Shown here: one piece after another, positions 8,452 through 17,187 of the stretch
Numbering within the stretch: the first letter of the stretch is position 1
How the letters are laid out: the number at the start of each line of letters is the position of its first letter
Source: Candidatus Palauibacter poriticola
GTDB lineage: Bacteria; Gemmatimonadota; Gemmatimonadetes; Palauibacterales; Palauibacteraceae
Assembly (NCBI GenBank): GCA_012270965.1
Contig: JAAXHJ010000048.1
Location: forward strand, 1-64,000
Direction of reading: 5' to 3'
DNA length: 64,000 nt
The notes under the pieces: generated by a model
What the model saw: the letters and a program-made list of their open reading frames with translations, nothing else
What the model was told of the DNA's origin: nothing
Databases searched by the model: none
Translations under genes and position numbers: made by a program

Positions 8452-10635
8452 ATGTCCGGCTTTTCGACCGCTGCGTTCCCGCGCCTTCCCCGGCGAGTCT
8501 CCAGTTTGCCGGGTCTCGCGCTCGCCGCCAGCCTCCTCCTCCTGCCCCTGCCGGCTTGGGCGCAAGCGGACGCCACGGCGGCCGAGGCCGGCTGGACGCC
8601 CGCCCTGAGCATGCAGTACCGCGCCGTCTCCGGGACCGCGATCTCCCCCGATGGCTCCCGCATCGCGCTCGTCGTGCGCGAGCCGCTGATGGAGGGACGG
8701 CAGTCGGAGTATCTGAGTCACATCTGGATGGCCGACGCGGACGGGACAGGGACCGTGCAGTGGACGCGCGGGAAGGCGTCGGCCGGGTCGCCGCGGTTCT
8801 CGCCCGACGGCGCCTGGCTGAGCTTCACCTCCGGCCGCGAGGGAGAGGGGGAGGCGGGCAGCCAGGTGTGGGCGCTGCCGATGGCGGGCGGCGAGGCCCG
8901 GCGGCTTACGAAGGCGGAAGGGTCGGTGGGGGGATATCGCTGGTCGCCCGACGGGACGCGCATCGCCTTCCTCATGCGGGACCCGCCGACCGCGGAGGAG
9001 AGGAAGGCGCGGGAGGAAAAGCGGGATGTGATCCTCGTGGACCGGGACTACAAGTTCTCGCACCTGTACGTCGCCGCCATCGATCCGGAGTCGGACGAGC
9101 CCGTCGCCGCCGTTCGGCTCACCGCCGGCGACTTCCACATCACCGGCTTCGGCTGGGCCCCCGACGGGGGACGGATCGTGTTCGCGCACCAGGCCGATCC
9201 CCGCATCAACACCGGGCGCTTGAGCGGCGACCTTTCGACGACGACGGTCCCGGATGCGGCGGAGATCGCCCAAATTCTCGCCGCGCGCGGTGCCGAGGGA
9301 GATGACGACGACGACTCGGGCGAAGGCGCGGACGCCGATCCGGCCGCCGTCGGGGAGATCGCGCTCCTCGTGGGCGGGGCGGGGATCGAGCGGAGCCCGC
9401 ACTGGTCGCCGGACGGCGCCTGGATCGCCTACGTGTCGACCGGCAATCAGCCGGAGCCGATCGGCTTGGGGGACGTGTACGTCATGCCGGCCGCGGGCGG
9501 CGAGGCGCGACGGCTGGACACGCCGAACCGCAGCGCGGCGGTGCTCGGTTGGTCGGGGGATTCCTCGGAGCTGCTTCTGCTCGAATCGCTCGGCACGCGC
9601 CGGCACGTGCTGGCCGTCCCAGCCGATGGTGGCGAGTTGCGCTTCATCTCCTACGGGGATGGCGTGGTCGGCTCGGCCGCGCTCACGGATGACGCGAGCC
9701 ACATGGCCTTCACCTGGCAGACCCCCGACGAGCCGTGGGACGTCTTCGTCTCGCCCACGAACGGGTATGCGCCGCAGCAGGTGACGGATCTCCATGCCAG
9801 CGTGCCGCGCCCAGAGATGGGGCGCACGCAACTCGTCTCCTGGACGTCCACGGAAGGGTTCGACATCGAGGGCCTTCTCACCTATCCCGTGGGCTACGAG
9901 GAGGGCGAGCGCGTGCCGCTCATCCTGAACGTGCACGGCGGGCCGGCGGGCGTCTTCAGCCAGAGCTTCACCGGCAGCCCGGCCGCGTACATGCTGCAGT
10001 ACTTCGCACAGGAGGGCTTCGCGATCCTGCGCCCGAACCCCCGCGGCTCGACCGGTTACGGGAAGGACTTCCGCTACGCCAACTTCCAGGACTGGGGCTA
10101 CGGCGACTTCCGGGATCTCATGTCGGGGGTCGACCATGTGATCGAGATGGGGGTGGCGGACGCCGACCGTCTCCTCCTCATGGGCTGGAGCTACGGCGGC
10201 TACATGACCTCGTGGGCCGTCACCCAGACCGACCGCTTCGTGGCGGCGAGCATGGGGGCCGGACTCCCGAACCTGGTTTCGATGACGACGACGACGGACA
10301 TCCAGGACTACCTCGTGGGTCACATGGGGGTTGAGTTCTGGGAGGACTACGAACGCTACGAGCGGCACTCGGCGATGTACCACATCGCGAACGTGGTCAC
10401 GCCGACGCAGGTGATTCACGGGGCCGAGGATCTGCGCGTCCCGTTCACGCAGGGACAGGAGTTCTACCGCGCCCTCGACCGCCGCGGCGTGCCGACGGAG
10501 ATGGTCGTGTACCCGCGCACGCCGCACGGTCCGCGCGAGCCGAAGTTCGTCATGGACGTGTCGGAGCGGATCCTGGCCTGGTTCCGGAAGCACTTGGGAT
10601 CGGCAGCGGTCGCGGCCGAGGACGAGAGCCGCTGA
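8452..10635 (+). CDS. Secreted S9 family peptidase (prolyl oligopeptidase type)
   Basis: WD40-like PD40 repeats and catalytic GWSYGGYMTSW, LRVPFTQGQEFYRAL, TPHGPREP. Confidence 0.95.
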   Translation: MSGFSTAAFPRLPRRVSSLPGLALAASLLLLPLPAWAQADATAAEAGWTPALSMQYRAVSGTAISPDGSRIALVVREPLMEGRQSEYLSHIWMADADGTGTVQWTRGKASAGSPRFSPDGAWLSFTSGREGEGEAGSQVWALPMAGGEARRLTKAEGSVGGYRWSPDGTRIAFLMRDPPTAEERKAREEKRDVILVDRDYKFSHLYVAAIDPESDEPVAAVRLTAGDFHITGFGWAPDGGRIVFAHQADPRINTGRLSGDLSTTTVPDAAEIAQILAARGAEGDDDDDSGEGADADPAAVGEIALLVGGAGIERSPHWSPDGAWIAYVSTGNQPEPIGLGDVYVMPAAGGEARRLDTPNRSAAVLGWSGDSSELLLLESLGTRRHVLAVPADGGELRFISYGDGVVGSAALTDDASHMAFTWQTPDEPWDVFVSPTNGYAPQQVTDLHASVPRPEMGRTQLVSWTSTEGFDIEGLLTYPVGYEEGERVPLILNVHGGPAGVFSQSFTGSPAAYMLQYFAQEGFAILRPNPRGSTGYGKDFRYANFQDWGYGDFRDLMSGVDHVIEMGVADADRLLLMGWSYGGYMTSWAVTQTDRFVAASMGAGLPNLVSMTTTTDIQDYLVGHMGVEFWEDYERYERHSAMYHIANVVTPTQVIHGAEDLRVPFTQGQEFYRALDRRGVPTEMVVYPRTPHGPREPKFVMDVSERILAWFRKHLGSAAVAAEDESR

Positions 10636-10658
10636 GCCGCCGGGGCACCGCCCCCTCC

Positions 10659-11477
10659 GTGCCGGTCGACGCTCTCTCCGGTCCGGTCGACGCTCTCTCC
10701 AAGCTCCTGCTCACGCGGGCGCCGGGAGAGGCCGCGGTCCGGGCGTGGACCGACGAGATCGCGCACGGTCTCCTCAGCGCGTCCCCTCGTCTCCGCGAAC
10801 CGAACTTCACGAGGATCGGCCGGGATGATCTCGCGTCGTTGTTCGCGGCCTACGACGCGCGCTTTCTCGACGGTCTCTGCGGACGCATCCTCGGCCCGGG
10901 CAGGCTCGGCTTCCGGCTTTCCGGGCGGATGACGCGCACGGCGGGCAAGACCACGCGCTTCGAACGGCGGGGTGGCGGCCCGCGATTCGAGATCGCGGTG
11001 GCCACGTCCATCCTCTTCGACGGGTTCGGGGACGACGACCGGGATGTGACGGCGTGCGGGCTCCCCTGCCGGAGCCGGCTCGAGGCGCTGCAGCGGATCT
11101 TCGAGCACGAACTCGTGCACCTCGCCGAGTCGCTGTGCTGGGGCGAGAGCCACTGCGGCAGGTCGCGCTTTCGGGGGATCGCGGAGCGGCTCTTCCTCCA
11201 TCGGACGCACACCCACCAACTCATCACCCGCTCCGAGCGCGCCGCCCGGGACGGGATCGTCGTGGGTTCCCGCGTCACCTTCGTCTATCGCGGCCAACCC
11301 CTGACGGGACGCGTAAACCGGATCACGAAACGCGCCACCGTGCTCGTGGAGGAGGCGGGGGCCGCCCGCTGGTCCGACGGGCGCCGCTACGCCCGCTACT
11401 ACGTGCCCCTCGGCCAACTCCAACTCGTCGCCCCGGAGACGGACCGCGAGCCGGAACCGCGACGGGGGCGGACGTGA
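10659..11477 (+). CDS. SprT-like zinc metalloprotease domain protein
   Basis: FEHELVHLAESLCWGESHCGRSRFRGIAERLFLH (HExxH ... H) typical of SprT-like proteins. Confidence 0.8.
   Translation: MPVDALSGPVDALSKLLLTRAPGEAAVRAWTDEIAHGLLSASPRLREPNFTRIGRDDLASLFAAYDARFLDGLCGRILGPGRLGFRLSGRMTRTAGKTTRFERRGGGPRFEIAVATSILFDGFGDDDRDVTACGLPCRSRLEALQRIFEHELVHLAESLCWGESHCGRSRFRGIAERLFLHRTHTHQLITRSERAARDGIVVGSRVTFVYRGQPLTGRVNRITKRATVLVEEAGAARWSDGRRYARYYVPLGQLQLVAPETDREPEPRRGRT
10662..10700. repeat. 21-bp-period duplication at the start of the SprT-like gene
   Basis: CCGGTCGACGCTCTCTCC at 10662-10679 and 10683-10700. Confidence 0.95.
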
Positions 11478-11550
11478 CCGCAACCCGCGGGAGCCGCACG
11501 TGACCGGGCCCCGCCGGAAGCCGCACGTGACCGGGCCCCGCCGGAGCCGT
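11475..11550. repeat. ~27-bp tandem repeat, three copies
   Basis: GTGACCGCAACCCGCGGGAGCCGCAC / GTGACCGGGCCCCGCCGGAAGCCGCAC / GTGACCGGGCCCCGCCGGAGCCGTCC. Confidence 0.93.
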
Positions 11551-12738
11551 CCGAAGTTCACCCGGGAGGCGACGGTTCGCTTGTGGCTGCACCGCCAGGG
11601 GCTCACCCGGCCGCGCGGATCGACTCCGCTCGACGCCCCGGCCTTCGTAGAGCACCTGGAACGGACGGGCGCCCTGCAACTCGACAGCGTGAACGTCGTG
11701 GACCGGGCCCACTACCTGACCCTCTGGAGCCGGTTCGGATCGTACGACCGCTCCGACGTGGACCAGTGGGTGTACGGGGACCACCTCGCGTACGAGTACT
11801 GGGGGCACGAAGCTTCGATCCTTCCCATCTCCCATCTCCCCCTCGGACGGCGGCGCATGCGACGGTTTCCCCCCGCGAGCTGGTCGGGTCGCGCGTGGTG
11901 GAGCCGATACGCGACCTCGACCGCGTCGAAGCGGCGGGTGCTGCGGCGGCTGCGCGCGCAAGGACCTTTGGAGAGCGTCGACTTCCAGCCGCGGCCGGCC
12001 GAACGCGAGGCGGAGACGGACTCGCTTGCGTGGCGCCTGAGGGAGGACAAGCGCTCGCTCAAGCTGCTATGGCACGACGGACGCGTCGCGGTGGCGGGGC
12101 GGCGTCACTTCCGCTGCGTCTATGACCTAGCGGAACGGGTCTACCCGGACGGGCCGGCCGCGACGCTCGCCGAATACCACGACAGTTGGCTCCTCATAGG
12201 GCTTTCGGGTTGCGGCATCTCCCCCGAGCGGCACCTCGTCAACTACTTCACCGGGCCGGAACTCAACGCGGCGGAGCGGCGCCGGGTCATCGCCCGCAAC
12301 CTGCGCCGGAAGCGGATCGTCGAGGTCGAGGTGGAGGGATTGCGGGGGCCGTGCTACGCGCTGCCCGAACACTTGGACGGCGTCGATCAACTCCCCGAGC
12401 CCGAGGGGACGACGCTCATCTGTCCCTTCGACTCCCTGCTCTGGCAGCGGAAACGCGCCGCCGAACTCCTGGATTTTTACTACACCGTCGAGATCTACGT
12501 CCCCGCCGCGAAGCGAAGGTACGGCTACTACGTCCTGCCCATCCTGCACGACGGCCGCTTCGTGGGCCGGCTCGACCCGAAACTCCACCGCGACCGCGCC
12601 GTCCTCGAAATCCGCGCGCTCCACCTCGAGCCGAACTTCGCCCCCACCCCGCGTTTCGAGGCCGGGCTCGACGACGCCATCGCAGGCCTCGCCGATTTCC
12701 TGGGCGCGACCGACATCGCCATGCCGCAGAACGGCTGA
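11500..12738 (+). CDS. YcaQ-family (winged-helix) crosslink-repair DNA glycosylase-like protein
   Basis: LQLDSVNVVDRAHYLTLWSRFGSYD, YEYWGHEASILPI, CPFDSLLWQRKRAAELLDFYYTVEIYVPAAKRRYGYYVLPIL. Confidence 0.9.
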   Translation: MTGPRRKPHVTGPRRSRPKFTREATVRLWLHRQGLTRPRGSTPLDAPAFVEHLERTGALQLDSVNVVDRAHYLTLWSRFGSYDRSDVDQWVYGDHLAYEYWGHEASILPISHLPLGRRRMRRFPPASWSGRAWWSRYATSTASKRRVLRRLRAQGPLESVDFQPRPAEREAETDSLAWRLREDKRSLKLLWHDGRVAVAGRRHFRCVYDLAERVYPDGPAATLAEYHDSWLLIGLSGCGISPERHLVNYFTGPELNAAERRRVIARNLRRKRIVEVEVEGLRGPCYALPEHLDGVDQLPEPEGTTLICPFDSLLWQRKRAAELLDFYYTVEIYVPAAKRRYGYYVLPILHDGRFVGRLDPKLHRDRAVLEIRALHLEPNFAPTPRFEAGLDDAIAGLADFLGATDIAMPQNG

Positions 12739-13002
12739 GCCGGGGTCCCGCGGAGTATGGACCGGCAAGACGACCGGACCGTACCGGGGGAAACGTCCTC
12801 GTGAACTTCGGAGGTGCTTGCTGAAACGCCCGTTCCGGCCCTGCCGCGCTCACGCTACCGCGGCCACCGTCCCGGGCCTTCTCGCCCTCGCGACGGAAGA
12901 CTGCGGATCGTTCAGACAAACCTCAACTCCAAGCTCAGCCAACCTCTGGGGCGGGTGGGTCAGGCCATATGCGAAGCTCAGACAGATGGAGCTGTCCCGC
13001 TT

Positions 13003-13164
13003 TCACGGACGGTTGGTTTTTGGGGTTGATGGGTGTGAGGGTTGCCGTGCGGGATCGAGCAGGCCCGCCCCTTCTTCGTCTGCGCATCCAAGCTCGATGG
13101 CACCGACCAGCGCGAACACGCAGGCGAGCAGGGCGGTTCGGACGAGTGAGAATCGCGTGCTCAT
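13003..13164 (-). CDS. Candidate 53-aa small secreted/lipoprotein-like peptide
   Basis: Manual translation MSTRFSLVRTALLACVFALVGAIELGCADEEGAGLLDPARQPSHPSTPKTNRP*; signal-like hydrophobic stretch. Below the ORF-track cutoff. Confidence 0.4.
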   Translation of the reverse strand: MSTRFSLVRTALLACVFALVGAIELGCADEEGAGLLDPARQPSHPSTPKTNRP

Positions 13165-13453
13165 TTGGGACTTCTCCTTCCCGTGGTGCTGCCGTTGATT
13201 CTCGGCAAACCGAAGGAGCGCCTGCCGTCGGACAGGAGATTGCTCACCGGGGCGTCCCTCCCGCAGTGTTGGGAGCCACGGATGGCTCCAGCGAGGGCGG
13301 TATGCGCACAGACTGATGGGAGGTACAGGAGAATGGCGTGGCGCTCGTTCGCGAACATTGCAGCCCTCCCTATTCTTGCGTGGGCTTCGGGTTGTGGTGA
13401 CGGGCTGCTACACCATCGGACCCGCAGCCTCGGGTGATCGGCGATCCCGGGAT

Positions 13454-13664
13454 GGCTCCAGCGCTCCCGCCTCAACCGCTCGATCCGCCGCCGTCCGTGC
13501 GGGGGGATCCGCCGCAGAAGGCGGTGCTGCCTCGAACTCCGGTCCCCGAGCCCTTCCTCCTCCTCCTCCGGGAACCGCTTTTCCCGCTTGAGAGCCGTCC
13601 GACGACTCGCCCCCATCTCCGCCGCCACCACCTCCACCGGCTCCCCGCCCTCGATCCGTTTCAC
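13454..13664 (-). pseudogene. IS481-family transposase N-terminal remnant
   Basis: VVAAEMGASRRTALKREKRFPEEEEEGLGDRSSRQHRLLRRIPPHGRRRIERLRRERWSHPGIA resembles the IS481 HTH/linker region; no catalytic domain follows. Confidence 0.75.
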
Positions 13665-13793
13665 CGGCAGTGCGTGCCCCGGGGCGTCAACGTCCCTGTC
13701 TTGGTCACCATCTCGTCATCTACGGCCCCTAGCACCGTCGGGCAGGTTCAGTCAGGTTTGGGCCGGGTTCCGTGAGACGGAAGAGAAGACTGC

Positions 13794-15070
13794 GTGCTCC
13801 ATTCAAGAAGGGGATGCTGGGCGGCGGTTCTGCTCCTGTTCGTGGTGGGCTGCCAGGGGGATGGGGCGTTCCCGCCGGAGGAGCAACTCTCGCCGGCGCG
13901 GGTCTCGGCGACCGAGCCCTCCGCCCCTCCCTCGGCGGACTCTCCGCCGCCGGGGGCCGCGGTGGACACCGTGGCGGTATCGCCGGAGGACGCCCCGCGG
14001 CTGATAGGAGCCGCCGTAAGGGGCGGCGCGGTCGTCGCGAACGGCAGGGTGCTGGGAATCATCGGCCCCTCCGGCGACCCCTCGGGGGGCGACGCGAGAG
14101 CGGCCGGATCCGTCATCTGCTGGTATCTCGTGTACTACTGGCTGGACACGGGCGTGATCTTCCGCGTCGAACTCCCGTTCTGCGAGGGTAGCGGAAGCGA
14201 CGAGGACGATTTCGAGCTGTCCCGCGACGGGTCGGTCGCCCGCGGCGAAAGGGCGGGGTGTCGAGTGACGGGCCCGGGCTTGGGCCCCTGCATTTCGCCT
14301 GGACGTCGGATAACGCGAGCGTTTCCGGGATCGGGATCAGTGAGTGGAAGGGCGAGGCGACGGAGTCCACGGAGATCGCGGTGGTCGTCACGGCGGGGGA
14401 AAGCCTCGTCTTCTCCCCGGCGGCGGAGACGATCACGGTGCGTGCGCGAGGCTGGAGCGCGCCTTCGGGGGCATCGATTGTGGAGGAACCCGCCGCGCTG
14501 GGCAGCGTTCTGGGGAACTTCCACGTCGCCTGGCCCGAATTCTCCGTTCGGCGGGGCGGCGGGCCCTGGGGCGGCCGGTGGTACGTGCGAAGGACCAGGG
14601 ACTACGCGGTAAGGCTTCGTATCCACCACGACCTGGACCCCCACACGACGGTGGGGTACGGGACGACGGATCCCGTGTCGGCGGTCAGCTTGGCGGCAAG
14701 CTGCGCGGCGCACGCCACCCTCGACAGCGTTGAGACCGTTCCCGGCGTCAACGCCGCGTGCGGGACGGGGGGCCGGTGGCGGGCGTTGCGCGACGAAGTG
14801 GTGGCGCACGAGAACGAGCACAAGGCCGGCTACGTGGGCTGCGTGCCCGCGATGGACGAGCGGATCGAGGTGCTGGACGGTTTTTCGGGTACCGAGGCGG
14901 AAGCGCATGAAGCCGTAGAGGAGTTGCGGGAACTCGTCCGGAAGGCGGATGCCGCGATCAAGGGCCCGACGAGGCCGGACGCGACGTTCACCCTGTGGTA
15001 TCACATCGGGTATTGGTGGCTCGGGGGATGGACCTCGAAGGGACACGCGGACTCGGGCGCGCCGTGCTAG
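13794..15070 (+). pseudogene. Frameshifted secreted lipoprotein with HExxH motif (putative metalloprotease-like)
   Basis: Frame 3 gives lipoprotein start MLHSRRGCWAAVLLLFVVGCQGD...; continuation in frame 2 from ~14258 ...RDEVVAHENEHKAGYVGC...; frames switch near 14240-14290. Confidence 0.65.
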
Positions 15071-15084
15071 AGAGGGTCGGAGAC

Positions 15085-15882
15085 ATGATCGGGAAGCGGC
15101 TGTGTCTGGCGTTGATTACGGTCGCGTGGCCGGGTACCGCGACCGGCCAGGAGGCGGAGCGGCTGCCCGCGAACCCGGCCACCGCCTCGTCGGTGCTGGC
15201 GGCCATGCGGGCGCCGTACGCGAGCGGCCTGGACTACGAGCGGAGGCCGGAGGTGAGGGCCGTCCGGCTGCTGAGGCAGCGGTACGAGGCCCGGTCCCGC
15301 GCGGAGCTGGACGCGTTCGCGGACGAGCTGGTGCGGATCGTGTTCGAGGGGAGGGTCGAGGGACGCCAGCTGTCGATGGCGGGCGACAACGCGCGGGCCG
15401 CACTCGCGGCGAGCGCGAACCAGGGGGAGGAGGGGGAGATTCCCTACGAGGGGGCGTGGGACGCGCTGCACCGGATCTGGGAGGCGGAGGCGCGAACGGC
15501 GCCCCCGGGGGAGCGGTGGGACTACTACGGCGCCCTGGGCGCCCTTTACCGGATCGAGCCGCGGGGTCGGGGCCGGGACCTGCTTTACGCCGAGATCGCG
15601 GCGGCCGCGGTGCCGACGTGGAGCGACGCGCGGCCGTGGAAGCCCGGCGATACTCCGGAGAAGCCCGTGCTGCCGGGGTCCACGCCGTGGTGCCGACTCG
15701 TTAGGACGGTGTGGTTCTATTGGAAACACGGGTGGGGGGATTCCCGAGCACCCGAGGCGGTCCGGGAGGGCGACCCGGATGCGATGGATGCTTGGGGCCT
15801 GCGCCGCGTCGAGGCGGAAGTCCCCGGCACGTCGAAGACGCTGAAGGAGATTTGCGGCACGAACTCGACCACCATCTACTGA
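15085..15882 (+). CDS. Secreted hypothetical protein
   Basis: Signal peptide MIGKRLCLALITVAWPGTATGQ; ORF stops at 15882; no recognised domain. Confidence 0.75.
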   Translation: MIGKRLCLALITVAWPGTATGQEAERLPANPATASSVLAAMRAPYASGLDYERRPEVRAVRLLRQRYEARSRAELDAFADELVRIVFEGRVEGRQLSMAGDNARAALAASANQGEEGEIPYEGAWDALHRIWEAEARTAPPGERWDYYGALGALYRIEPRGRGRDLLYAEIAAAAVPTWSDARPWKPGDTPEKPVLPGSTPWCRLVRTVWFYWKHGWGDSRAPEAVREGDPDAMDAWGLRRVEAEVPGTSKTLKEICGTNSTTIY

Positions 15883-15974
15883 CCCTTCGGGCACGGATCC
15901 CGCGCAGCCCGGGTCGTCGGGGACGAAGTCCGCCGGACTCGGTGCCGCCGAGGAAGGCGCGGATCCTGCACAGG

Positions 15975-16247
15975 CGATGATGGTCCAAGACTTCCCTGCG
16001 GTTGCGTGTGACGACGACGAGCTCGCGAGCAAGGGCGGTGGCGGCAATCAGGCTGTCCTTGACAGGCATCGGTCGCCCCCGGCGCGGAGACGCGCAAGGA
16101 GTTCCGCCCACCGGAGCCCCGTGTTCGCATCCAGCGGGACGCATTGGACTCTGCGCACCAACTCCTCGAACCATGACTCGAGCGCGTCTCGGCCCTTCCC
16201 GGGCGCCAACAGTTGGTCGAACAATCCCCGCTCGAGGATGCCCGGCC
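15975..16247 (-). pseudogene. PIN-domain (FitB/VapC-type) toxin remnant
   Basis: Frame a: LLAPGKGRDALESWFEELVRRVQCVPLDANTGLRWAELLARLRA; frame b: RPMPVKDSLIAATALARELVVVTRNRREV. N-terminus missing and one frameshift near 16075-16085. Confidence 0.8.
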
Positions 16248-16250
16248 GGG

Positions 16251-17036
16251 TTAGGTGTGGTAATCCTGGCTTTCGGCGTCGAGCATTTCCTTCATGCCAT
16301 CGAGATAGCCCGCCTCGCCGGCCGACTCCACGGACATGTCGGCGTTGTGCCGCGCCGCCGCGACCGGGATCGGGCGGATCTTCCGGCCCGTCTGAAGCGC
16401 GAGCAGCTCGTTCATGCAGGCGCGCTCGAGCTGGTAGAGCCACAGCATCGTCTTCTCGATCGTGTCGCCGACCAGCAGCACGCCGTGGTTCGCGAGGAAG
16501 AGCACCCGCTTGTCGCCCAGGGCCTCGACCATGCGCTCGCCCTCGTCCGCCTCCGTGACGATCCCCTCGTACCCGAAGTACGCGCAGTTCCCGTAGAACA
16601 CCGCCGCGTTCTGGCTTCCGCGCTCGTCCAGTCTCCACCCGTCGATCGAGGCGAGCGCCGTGCTGTACGGGGCGTGGATATGGAGGGCGCACATGATGTC
16701 GGGCCGGGCGCGCTGGATGGGCTCGTGGATCGCCCACGCGCTCACGTTCAGCCGCCCTTCGCCGCCCACGGGACGCCCGTCCGGTCCCACCTCCACCAGA
16801 TTGCCGGCCGTCACGCGGGAGAAGTGCGTCTGCCCGGGCGTGATGAGCAGGTGTCCGGGCCTGCCGGGCGCCTTGCAGCTGAAGTGGTTCCACGTGCCCT
16901 CGTGCATGTTCTCGTGCACGACGATCCGGTGCACCGCCGCGAAGTCGATGCGCGCCTGCCGGATGGCGGCATCCTCCACGCCGGCGTCCAGCGGGGACGG
17001 AACGGGGGGAACGGCGGTCTCGGCCGTGTTCATCAC
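16251..17036 (-). CDS. Class II aldolase/adducin family protein
   Basis: GTWNHFSCKAPGRPGHLLITPGQTHFSRVTAGNLVEV...ALHIHAPYSTALAS...LANHGVLLVGDTIEKTM. Confidence 0.93.
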   Translation of the reverse strand: MMNTAETAVPPVPSPLDAGVEDAAIRQARIDFAAVHRIVVHENMHEGTWNHFSCKAPGRPGHLLITPGQTHFSRVTAGNLVEVGPDGRPVGGEGRLNVSAWAIHEPIQRARPDIMCALHIHAPYSTALASIDGWRLDERGSQNAAVFYGNCAYFGYEGIVTEADEGERMVEALGDKRVLFLANHGVLLVGDTIEKTMLWLYQLERACMNELLALQTGRKIRPIPVAAARHNADMSVESAGEAGYLDGMKEMLDAESQDYHT

Positions 17037-17187
17037 CTGTCTCCTGCGCGCGGGAATCCTCCCGCAACCTCACGAGCGGCACCGGCCGGATCAAGCGATG
17101 CCCGCGCAATCGTCACGCCCCGGCGCCCTTGATCGTTCGTGGGGCGGGGTCTTCCCGTCCCGGCGCACTCCAAGCGGAACACAACGC

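Noticed and set aside
8428-10593. 721-aa minus-strand ORF
   Set aside because: Fully antisense to a well-supported S9 peptidase.
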